Positions 13,001-25,500 of a DNA stretch of 64,000 bases are shown piece after piece. Source of the DNA: Agelas oroides (lineage: Eukaryota > Porifera > Demospongiae > Agelasida > Agelasidae); NCBI GenBank assembly GCA_949130485.1, contig OX422198.1, positions 1,119,262 through 1,183,261 on the forward strand. The letters are read 5' to 3'. Position numbers and translations under genes: made by a program. The number at the start of each line of letters is the position of its first letter. The first letter of the stretch is position 1. The notes under the pieces are model-generated. The model was not told the DNA's origin and did not search any database. It was given only the letters and a program-made list of their open reading frames with translations.

Positions 13001-16000
13001 ACCAACTCCTTGTGTTGAAGGGAATACCGTGATCAGCTAGTCTTGTACCCAGGCCGCACAGAGCCCTGTTCCCAGGCCTTCCCACGATCCAGTCTTTGAT
13101 TGCGTACAGTACCGTACAGTACATGATCAAAACTGGATGATGGGAAGGACTGGGAATGAAGCCATGTAGGAATGTTTTTTTATGAATCTTATGGATGTCC
13201 CAATTAGAGTCAATGAATCTCTTCACAGGTGGACTTCACTATACTATCCACTGTGTACCATGTACACTATGGCAGATTGTATACTTCTCTGCTTGAAAGG
13301 GAAGTCCATGCACTGCTCGGTTAAAATGACCACGGGTGCATGGTTACTGCAGTTTCAGTGTTCATTGAACAAGTAGGTAAAGGAATTCCAAAACACAGTT
13401 ATCCTCCATCATCCCCCTCACAATCCATCAAGCTTCAAAAACAGTGTCTGCTAGCCAACATATACCAGTTCACACGCATCCATCTGCTGACTATTACGTA
13501 TATGTCCAGTTCAGAACTAGATAATAGCCAGCAGATGGATGCATATGGACTGGTTAGCAGACAAGTGTCTGTGCTAGCTCTTTGAAGCTAGATGGAATTG
13601 TGAGGGAGGTGATGGATAATTGTGTTTTGAAAATTCCTTTCATTATATTATTACTTGTTCAATGAACCCTGAAACTGCAGCAACCATGCACTGGTGTTTG
13701 CAGTGATATATGCAGACGTTTGGCTTCTGTACATACTTGTTCTAAAGGGGTCAGCCCTCATGCTGGATTAGGAATCAGTGAAAGTGCACAACGAAAACAT
13801 AGCAACTCTGTAAGTCCACAACAGAAGCCAAAATGCAATCAAGGCTCTGTCAATATCACAACATAGGAGATCCTCCATTGAGATATTTTTGTTGTTGTTT
13901 TTTTCCTTCTGGGAGGAGTGTGTGTGTGTATGTGTGGGGGGAGGGGGGAGTGGAGGGAAGGGAAATATGGATGGTTATGTACTGCGCTTTGCAGGTAGGT
14001 TGTCAGAAGGAAACGGACAGCGTGTATTTGTGGTTGATTAAAGTCCTTTGAAGAAACCATAAAATGTGAGTCAGCCTATGAAGCCATTGATTGACCAGGT
14101 AAACCACAAGTTTACTTTAGTCTTGTAACTGCTGACAACCTACCTGCAAAGCGCAGTAGATGGTATTGAATGTGACAGAGGTGATTGATGGTCACCCTTC
14201 CTCTCATCTTAGATCTTCCTGCTGATACATCTGTGGGAGATAGAGGTGATATAGCTGGTTGCCATGATGTTGGTGTGGAGGCTGGTGAAGGAGGTGAGGA
14301 AGTGGATGATGGGGACGATGTAGAGTACATCTACCCAGCAGACCAGCAACCAGAGGAAGAAAAGGAGGAGTTGCGAAATGACAGGGCTGTGAAAATACCA
14401 CGTGAGCTCTCATGCCAGCATGTACATAACACAATTGAACGTATACTGTATGATATGTACTTTAAGGGAATCAGGTTGAAAATGACCTCTAAAATGTAGG
14501 CAGTTTATTTCTGGTATTACTGCATAATTATGGTTACCTTTAATTAGAGAAGGAAGTGGATGACCTGTTGAATGAGCTACTAAATCCTGTAAGTTTTTCC
14601 TGTGTATTGTGACATAATTATGCAAAGAAGTTGTAAAGTGCTAGTTTCATTGTAGGCACTTTTATCCGCTCACACGTTCCTCGTGGTATTCCTTCTCTAG
14701 GCTGATGATGGTTTGGGTGGACTCTTGCTATCTGATGATGGCATTGATCTAACAAGTGCCTACCTGTTGGAGTCACTTGGGTGAGTCTCCTCACTAAGAA
14801 TCATCATTTGTGACCTGAAAGGGCCACTCTAAAGTTCACAAACCTTATCTCTATATGCCATATTCTCTCCTCATGCATCTCTTGCACTGCACTGTATTAG
14901 CCTTCAGCCCCCCTTGCTGATGCAGACTTCTGGTCCAGGCACTCCTCAGAAAGCACCTGGCCTATCAGGGACTGAGACTTCTTCTGGTCCTGCTGGCCCT
15001 CTGGCTGGAGACAAGCAGGAGGGATGCCTGTTGTCCAAGGATCAGACTGTGCAAGCTTGGACACAACTACAACAGGTAGCTACTGTGGGATGGTAGTTTT
15101 TTTTCACAGCTGCAGTTGAACCATAACAATTCTGTCTGTGAACCATTAGTTGAATATGCACATCTAATAACTTTACCAAATAAACAACTCTACCATATGC
15201 ATACATATCTGCATACTTCTGACTCAAATTTTGTGATTTTTGTCTGTGATTTTTGTCTGCTGTTTTATTTGCATTTTCTACACAACTACAACAGGTAGGT
15301 ACCGTGGGATGGTAATGTTTCACCCCATAACAATCCTATCTGTGAACCTCAGTAACCAAACTGGTTAGTTGACCACTAACATTGTCAAATAAACAGCAGA
15401 CTCACGATCAAAATATCCAGTCAGAAGTATGCCGATGTGTATGCATATGGTGGTGTTGTTTACATTTTGTATTTTTCTTTCCATTTCAGCATTTTCAACT
15501 GCTGATGCAAACATTTGTGTTGTCTCGTTTTGAGCCCTCCCTTGTCTTCTTGTCTCAGATTTCTGCTCAAGCCATAGTGAGTATTGAACATGTTGTGCTT
15601 TCACAAAACATTTGAAGACCTACGACACCCTAGATACATGTAGGTGCATATTGGAAACCTGATCCATTATTGTTATGCATATCAGTATTGAGGGTATAGT
15701 CCCAGGGAAGTGCCCACTCATGTTTTATTCTACTTACCTCAAGCTCATGATAATGTAGCCGCACAATATTCAGCCATATTACGTTCTCACATATATGGAA
15801 CACAGTCATAGTACTGTAGTGCAACCACTGTGATACCTGTTGCAGTGATGCATAGGAGCATTTGGTAATCATTATCCTTCAGGAGGAGATTGTTAGGTGG
15901 TGTGATGAAGCCAAAGAAGGTACTGTGTACACATATTTAGCTCATAATTGTGCAAGGAAAGACTATCACTGCATGCCCCCACTGTAACTGAATTCCATGC

Positions 16001-19000
16001 AGAACAGATCGAGACACATTACACCACGTACATGTAGTAAATGGGTCCTGGACACTTGGAAAAAGTGCTCAAAATCCTTGGAGGAGATGAAATCTGTTAC
16101 ATGCATTCGACAGTGGGGAAAATGTTCTGGCTAGGCTGAGTATGAAACTTTCTGGAGAAGATGACCTGGGAAATAGTGGCATGTACTATACTAGAGAGGC
16201 CCACTGACAGATTAATTTAGCCTGGTTTGCAACTTGAACATAGACCTGCGCTATTCCAATGACTTTGCAATGATCTCCCACCTTATAAGGCAAGAACAGT
16301 CCAGTGTGGTACATTCCTGATCTGGAGGAGGCCAGAGAGCTGGTGCAGAGGCTGGACCCCAACACACAGAGTGTGGAGCTTGTGCCTGGTGAGGCTTACA
16401 TACACTCATGATGGCCCTCTCTTTTCTTGAGTGCTGGCTGCTAAATTAATGTGGGCACTCTTATGAATGTGTAAAAGAACATATATATTCCCTTCTTTGT
16501 AAGGTGCACCACCAATGAGCATTCTCCATGGGACTATACAGTATATATATGTGTGAACTTCTGCTCAAGTAATGACAAGAAAGACAGACTGCTTACAGGC
16601 AGTAGAGGTCAGTAGAGCATGGGAGCATGACTTTGGCTGCTTCAAGTAAGCGTGACTGACTGCTCATAGACAACATGGACTTTCTTTATAGCTTCATGGT
16701 TTGAGTGTACGTATATGCAGAACAATTCAGACACAGTGGCTGCCGGAGATGAATCAATGTCTACATTGTTTGCATATGTGGTCATCAACCTCTGCCTCTG
16801 GTAAGGACTGCCATTGCTATTTTCAATACCACGCTTCAAGACATGCTTGCCTCACAATAGTGAAGCATCTGTAAAATGACCTTCAACCTAGCCTCGTTCC
16901 CAGGCCTTCCCCGGGGGAACGAGGCTACTTCAACCAGCTGTAAACAAATATTGGTGGAATTGAATCTGGCTGATTTCAAAAGCAGTCATTACATTATCTG
17001 AACATTCATGTGGTATCTGTTTACACGTTAGCACATGGATGGTTTAATTGTAGTGCAATTGTAATGTCCAGGGTCATATGCAGTGGCAGCAAAGAAAAGC
17101 TGTTGGCCACGTTCCCCCCCCAAATTTTTTTTGGAGCTTACTTTCTATTCCTTTGTAGAACTCCTGCACTGTTAGCAAAGCTAGGGCTTTACAGTGGGGC
17201 TGGAAGTGCTTGTCTCATGTACAAGTTTCTAGGTCAGGCCAAAGATGTGGGAAAAGTGTGGAAACTATTCATATCTTCAGCCATCAGTTGAACGCAGAAA
17301 GTTTTGATATTGGCCGATGTTGATTTGGCAGAAATGAAATTTAGCATTGTTGGTGCCAAAACTACCAAATTAAATTCTCCCTCAAATTTTCCTTGCTATA
17401 TATAATCATGATAGTTGCTATTGTATTATACCACCTAATATGCATGTTTGTTCTGTTTTTCAGCCACTGGCAATCCTCCGCGGATTCCGGAGGTAGCCCA
17501 GGATATTATAATCAACCAACCTGTGTTCTGGAAGTACCCACAGCTCCTGCCTGGCATTGGATTTAGTACGTATATACAGAGAAGAAAACTTGTCAAAACA
17601 ATTAAGTGATCTGCTGTTGATTTTCACAGCAGACTTTGTTAGAACATACAGTACATATATATTTTACTATAACAATACTGAATACTATCCTTCCCACTGT
17701 GTATATGTTTCATTTCTTCAGCTGCACTCACTAAGGATAATGCCTCTGGCTCAAAGTACTTCACAACTGAGGAAGACTAGTGAGTCAATTAATGGTTGGC
17801 TTTATATAGAACTGAGGAAGACTAGTGAGTCAATTAATGGTTGGCTTTATATAGAACTGAGGAAGACTAGTGAGTCAATTAATGGTTGGCTTTATATAGA
17901 ACTGAGAAAGACTAGTGAGTCAATTAATGGTTGGCTTTATATAGAACTGAGGAAGACTAGTGAGTCAATTAATGTTGGCTTTATATAGAACTGAGGAAGA
18001 CTAGTGAGTCAATTAATGTTGGCTTTATATAGAACTGAGGAAGACTAGTGAGTCAATTAATGTTGGCTTTATATAGAACTAAGGAAGACTAGTGAGTCAA
18101 TTAATGTTGGCTTTATATAGAACTGAGGAAGACTAGTGAGTCAATTAATGGTCTACAAAGATGGAGGAATATTCAGAAGAACGTTTGCTCAAGTTTGTTT
18201 ATTACACCTCTTCAAATACTCCTAGTTTGCTGGTACTGGGTATGAACCACTATGGACTCTCCTCCTGGAAGCTTATTCAGGAAAACATACTACCTACAAA
18301 GAGTATTAAACAGGTACGGTTCATCACATTTATACAGCCCCAAGAATGCAATAACATTGCTATGCACATTCTGTTGCAGTTGCAGTTACGTGTCAAGAAC
18401 CAGTGCTCAAAGCGTACTGGAGATAATGTTGTCAAGGTCAGTGGGGGCTGCGATCAGCAATGACAGCTTGCTACATAAAAAGACCAATAAAGGGTACAGC
18501 TGCAATACGTTTGTGAAAATGACGTCAAGAAGAAATTTCTGCATGCTGATCATTGTTCTTGAGAAACTGATAATTGTTTTGGGAACTGCAATGTGTACGT
18601 TGGTTGAGCTTATATTGAAGTGAGAAGCAGCTGTAGGAATAACACAATATCCCAACCTATTATTGTTGTCTATAGCACTACAAGAAAACAAAGGAGGTGA
18701 AAATTCCCTACAAAGGTATGATTGTACAATAATTATGTATATTTCTGTTTCTATAACAATGCTCTTGGAAATGGTGTATACTCGAGTGCATGCAAACTTG
18801 CATTGTAATCATAGGTGGAAGTTGGTTTTTGCAGCTTCCATAAGTTAGTATTGTGTATAGGCAGGCTACCTTGTTGCCAGAGAGGCAAGCGTGAACTTTC
18901 ATGGTGTTTTCACCCACTTTGGTGAACCTAGATTGCATTTGACCTCACTAATCAACAAGCCCATGAAAGCTAAGAGCATTGTAACTTCTCAATGTGCGAT

Positions 19001-19508
19001 TAAGCCTGTGATTAAGCCTGTTGCACATGCAAGCTGTTTAAGAACCTATATTTGAGGAGGTAGCATGAGTACAGCACAGAATTGAAGTCATGATTATATC
19101 CTGGCCAGATAATGGAGAGGAGAAGGTACCAGATCTACCACAGTGGGTATTGGTACGTCACTTAGTGTTGATTAATTTTGCTTACCGTAATATTACTGTG
19201 CTCTAGATTTCACACTTAAGAAACCCCATTGATGCATGGGTGTTGTTACAAGATCCCACCAAATCTTGGTACAGCAGATTGCAGAAGTCTTGCAACAAGC
19301 AAGCTGAACAGTGGAAAACCACAATTGATTTACTGTGTTTGAACCAAGAGGAAGGGTGTGCTGAGGCGGGAAAGATAATTAGATTCATACTTAGTAAATC
19401 AATTGTGGTTTTCCACTGTTCAGCTTGCTTGTTGCAAGACTTTTGCAATCTGCTGTATCAGAGAGAAAATGATGATAGATATGCAGACAGGTAGATAGGT
19501 AGACAGAC

Positions 19509-19578
<70 letters not shown>

Positions 19579-22500
19579 ACATGTATTTCAACAGGTAGTA
19601 GTTTCCTCAGCTCTGTGTAGCTGATTTATACCAGCACCTAAAGTTATGTACTATACTGTTAAACCTCAAAGCACTTCCATAGTCCAGTTATTGTACGTGA
19701 TGCGAAACATTCACCTCTGTTTCAATACGTTCCTCATTAGCACTATCACAAGAAAAGACAAGACAAGGAGAAGCTGCAGGAAAAGATAAGAGAGAAGGAG
19801 GCCAATGACTCCAGCAAGATGGCTAAGCTCCTTGACGGTGTCTTAAAACCATCTACCAAGCCAGTAGCACTGAAGGCAAAGGTACTTGGAGTACCAACCG
19901 GTGTGAGCAATGCATCTGGTGAGGCTGCAATGGTCGGTGATAATGCACAAGCCAGCAGTGGTAGCAAGAGGAACCTTACCAGTAGACTGCAGGAGGCTGA
20001 GTCAGAGGCAAAGAGGCTCTGCCTCGACCACACAGAGAATGGAGACAGACTGTCTGGTACAAGTACTGTGGAATCACCAAGCCAAGGATCCCGAGGAAGA
20101 CAGAAAGGTGGTAAACGTGGAAGAAAGCGTGGTCAGCCAGGAAGGAAAGCACAGCAGACACCAAGTACGTCTCCACTTACAACAAGCCTTGGATCAAATA
20201 ACTGTGTGACCACTGGGAATGTACCTCAACCTTTGAATGGTGTTGGAGCCAGCCATCTTAGTGCCAGTGCAAGTCCCCTGAAGCATACATCAAATCCCAA
20301 GGGAGACATGGAACAGCTCCTTTGGGCTGCTGGACTGGAGGTATAGCGTTTGTGTAGATCTTTGTGTGACTAGACTAAGTTAATACAGAGCTATATACAG
20401 CTGCTCAAACATAGCATGTTGGCATGACAGCAACTTTATACTTTTCACTTCAGTCAGGTATTTGACACAACATGCATTTGTGCTGCTTCTGGGCATGATG
20501 GGAACTTGAGACTGTCATGACTGCTATAGCCTCGTTCCCAGGCCTCCTGTGTTTTTATTCTGCAATTTGTGTATGATTGTCAACTTACATTGAGAAATAG
20601 AGGAGGCTTAGGAAAGTGCCTGATATCTAGTTTCTCTATTGTCTCCAACACCTTACACTCAGGCATGTGATCCCACAGCCAGATACGCCTATAACTACCT
20701 CAATGAAGTCAAGGTACATAGATGTATTGTGTATTTCACTTCCTGTATCCTGAAATATTACATCTCACGCATATAGCCAAGAAGTTGCTGCCCAGACATT
20801 TTACGTACATAATTGTGTGCTCTCTGTTGCAGGCCACCCTACTTGACTCCAAGCAAGGCGCATATGAGAAGTTTCTGAAGACTTTAATGGATGCCAAGAG
20901 ACACAGGTGGAAGCCCAGTAAGGTAGGTACTCCAGTTATATTTTGTACAACCAATCTATACATAATGACGTAGGTATACTTCAATCGTCCTTTGTATCGT
21001 TGCTTCCATACATGTATATACCATCTTGTGTACAATGGTAGAAGGGCGTAGCCTCGTTCCCAGGCTCTCCCTCCGCGCAAACGAAAAACCGCTTTTCTAT
21101 ACTGCAAGCGACGGAAAGGTGGGCGGGGCCTGGGAACGAGGTTAAGTAAGACGTATTCAACCACCAAAGTTAAAACCCAGTATTAATCAACCAGTAATTT
21201 GTTTTTGTTTGTGTACTTTGCCAGCTGTTTCACAAAGTACAGCAGATTCTTCAACCTTGGCCTCACCTCATCAAACTGTTTACTGAATTTATGGAACCTC
21301 AGGACTGCTTGGAGGCTCAAGTGGTTAGCTCTGTTTATCATATGTGTTGTGGTGCTATAGCCCTCAAAGTGATAGTATTTGTACAGCCACTTCTTGCACA
21401 ATACACTAGACGATACCTGAGTTAAGATTGTATTTTAACTCTACATAATTGTATGACATGTATACGGCATCCAGCTTACTTCTATCTTATGTTAGATGGC
21501 AGACAAGTATGAGCTGGAGAGTGTGAAAACATTTGTGGAGACACTCCAGGTTAGCACTACTTGCATGGAGTGTTTAGCATGCTGTGATGTGATGCTAATC
21601 CCTTGATGTGATCTTGATGTACCTGTACACTATGTGTTTACAGATGAAATTTGCTAGTGCACCACTCCAGTTGGAGGATGTCATCAGGAGACTAAAGGAA
21701 CTCAACACACCCAACGTCACAAGGGAGAAGGTACGTACATATCGTATACTTATACTGTGTGGCAAAGTGATACCATGATCCACTGCTGTTTGCTAGTCTC
21801 TTCATCAATCTTCCTTTTGTCAGAGATTGCTATACGGTTTAGGGTATATAATAGGTACAGAAAAGTCATATTCATTGCATATTAGCATATTGGCATGTCT
21901 ACCTCAGCAACTAATTATCCTAGTTTCACAAAGCCATGGGCCAAGAATAGGGGAATGTGTTCATAGACCACAGTGGCATTGAATTGTGGTTGCAATATGG
22001 GATGTCGTATAGGAAGACTGCCACCCATATAAATATTCACGGTCAATTTCATCTGTTTCTGCTTGTGGTGGAAGGACCTCAGCCATGATTTCATCATGTG
22101 AAGGATGGGCCAGTACTTGGGTGGGACATCAGATCAAATAGCAAAAGCGTCCAGCCTTTCAAGAGATGTTCATTAGTTAACTGTTGATCCTGGTTTGCAT
22201 TCTAATGTATGGTTGGATGTCTTCATTCCCAGATTTTTACTTTTTTTTTTGTAATAGTTATATCCCTCCCTGTGGGGTGGTTGTTTTATACAGTGGTGTT
22301 AACATAGCCCAACACCAATTTGCAAGACCACCCCCCAGGGAGGGATAGAACTGATATTACCTAGGCAACACCATCTAGAAGAGAGATATGAGCAACATTT
22401 TTACTAGGGTGACAGGTTATATTTGCGCCAAATCAGAAGTTGCCTGGTAAAATTAGCTTGCAGATTAATAATTGTGCTTATTTCTCACAGGTCCAGAGCT

Positions 22501-25500
22501 CTCTGCTACCTCTGATTGATGCCCATGAACAGCTTGTAGCAGAGCTGAAACGGATCCTCTACCAACTTGCTCCTCCTCCAAGGTACGTAACACTGTCTCT
22601 TTACTTTTACTGTACTATGGAATATGCATGTAGGTACCTATTCATGGTGTAGCGATCCTTGTACTGACATAACCAAACTTGTTGTTACAACAGCATTGGC
22701 TGCTCTTTATAAGCTAGTCTATCAGTTTTTTTTAACAGTATCCATGTACATGTACCTTGAGACATGTAAGCCATGTTGCAGTGTCTGGCTCACATGATGT
22801 CACATGACTTAACACTTCTAAAATTGTGACAGATAAGGCTGTGAACGAGCTAATGTGTACCAGGCAGAGATGATCTGGCCTGTTTGCATTTGTTCAGTAG
22901 CCAAATGTAACTAACCCTGGCTTGCTCCTGTTCTATCTTATTTCTCATTACAGGACAGAAGAAGTATATGAAGAGATCGCAATTGGCAGTGATTGTGAGA
23001 AAGAGGTCAGTGAAACAAGACATCAGAGTGTATAGGTATTCAGTTCCAGATTATATAACCAGAGACAAAGCTAGTTCAAAGTTATCTGAATAGCAATGAA
23101 GCAATTCTCATATCTCCATGATTACTATGAAAACAAGCTAAAGCTAGTACCATTAGCACCTTCAAACTAGAAGTTGAGTACGTGAATATTATTTTATCAA
23201 TATGGTAGCTTAAGTCTTCGTGAAGGTTCGATTCTATGTAATCAAGACTGGTTACAGATGTTTTTTTTTGTTTTTAGTTATGAATCTCTGACTATAGTTG
23301 AGTGCATATCAGAACTTTGAAGCTATACCCTGAGAGATAATGCTGATTCCTTTTGTTAAAGTTGGTTTGCAGGAAGCTCTTTCTACTTTTCTCCAGCCTG
23401 ATGAGTTTGAGGAGGTGGTCTTGCCTGAATCACCACCTGTGAGAGTGGAGGGCAAAAAGAAGAGTTTAAAACACAGAGAAGAGATGGCACCAACTAAATC
23501 ACCACGAATACAACCAAATTCAGTGGAGAATGTAGTCAGCATGAACAATTCTCAGACGATCTTGGAGGACAAGAGCAGAAATCAGCTTGAGTCTTCAAAA
23601 TCTTCAGAAGGAACTCTGGGTTCACATGCAGTTACAACACTAGACAACCCCAAGGACAGTAACCAGACTGGTGGTGGAACATCTTTGGTACAGACTCCCA
23701 CTGAAACTTCATTCAGTTTAGCTCCAAGTGGGGATTGTCTGCCTTTGGAGAAAACATTAGAAGTTACCACAATGAAGCAGCATGAAAATAATGCTACAAG
23801 AGGCGACATTGAAAGTGGGAGTGTCAACAATATGGCAGACACATCACTTAAAGGTTCACAGACACTTTGGACCAGGTAGGAGGACTATATATAGCTGAAA
23901 GATAGTGGTATCTTTCACACAGTCACTTTGGATTCAGATATATCCAGTTGCCACAGTCATCTACCAGCTACTTATTGCTTTCAGTGGTTTCTCAGTTGGC
24001 TTCTGCATAAATGAAGAGAAGGTTATCTGTTATCAACTTGAAATAACTTGCCGATGTTTCGACTGAGTGCTCCAGTTTTTTTTCCAGAACTTTCACCCTG
24101 ATGACGACTGGAGCATTCAGTTGAAGATGTCGGCAAGTTATTTTCCGAGCTCAAGTTGGTAACAGATAACCTTCTCTTCATTTACTTATTGCTTAAATGT
24201 AATATAAGCAGGATAGAACCTGGTACCTTCTCTCAGAGTTCGTGATGAATGGGTTATGTTCAGTACAAGAGCATTCCTAATTCTGCTACTGCCACTGTTC
24301 AGCTAATGGCCAAATTCAAGTTAAAAGGTAGCTATGCAGCTATATTGGTCATGTATAATCACTGGACTGGATTGTGGACTGGACTGCTGGACTGCTGGAT
24401 TCATATCACATGACTTCTACCCAATCAGATGTGCTGAATTTGGTTACATTAAATGCTTTATGTTATTATAAGCTACTCTTTGTCATCCCCATCATCATGC
24501 TAGTGAATGTATGTACATGAATGCACAAGCCACATGGACGGATGTGTACCATGAGTTCATGGTATGCACACGACACGTGCAGTGAGGTCACAGCACCCTT
24601 TGGCTGTAGCAAGCAACAAAAAGAGCGACAAAAGTACTGACTTCACTATGTAATGTGCCATGGAGAACACTGGTGTTATCAGGTAATGTGCCATGGAGAA
24701 CACTGGTGTTACCAGGCTATTACCCATAGTCTTGTTGAATGTAGCCATGTGCTTGGTCAGCGAGACGCCTAGGAATAGACTATAGTGCCAATTGGCCTAC
24801 CAAGCAGCTCCATCTGCTGTAGTATAGGCCTACCTTTCAAGATCTCTTGGGCGCAAAACTCCCACAGTTGCATGCTGTCCTTTGTTTCATTGCAATCTAG
24901 CTGTTAAACGTCAAACATGTGACTCAATTCAGCACATCTGATTGGGTAGAAGTGATGTGGTACACACAATTTAAGTTCAAAGGTCAGTCCAGTAATCCAG
25001 TCCAGCAGTCCCAGTCCAGTCCACAATCCAGTCCAGCAATTAGACACGACCAGCTATATTATAGGCCTAACTATGGTGACACTGAAATGGTGGTTGTGCT
25101 GACCAAGTGCTCAGTTTCAAGCTGAATGTCTCTCTCTCAATTTGTTACCTTTTCAACCTGCAACACCAAAGTTCTTATATAACCTGTTACCTAGGCAACA
25201 AATATCTTTCTACTCATAGTTAGGTAACAGGTTAACTCATTGGTGTTTGGTGTAGCTACATAACATAGAATATTAAAGTTGTTGACTCTGCTTGGTCTAG
25301 AACAATGATAACTTAGTTGAGTATAGAGTGTGCATTGTGCAACTGCAGATCAATCTATTATTATTGACTGCAACTTTTTTCTGGCAGAGAGGAAGACCGT
25401 GTAGTATTGCAGTGCAGCCTCAATCAACAGACAGGAGCATCACTAGAAGCACTTCGAAATGTTGCTAAGCAACTAAACAGAACAGAAACAGAGGTACACC

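Noticed and set aside
17557..17988. 143-residue plus-strand frame with a 15-residue repeat
   Set aside because: It reads through the 45-bp tandem array out of the GON4L frame; the repeat is intronic apart from the exon 17 end.
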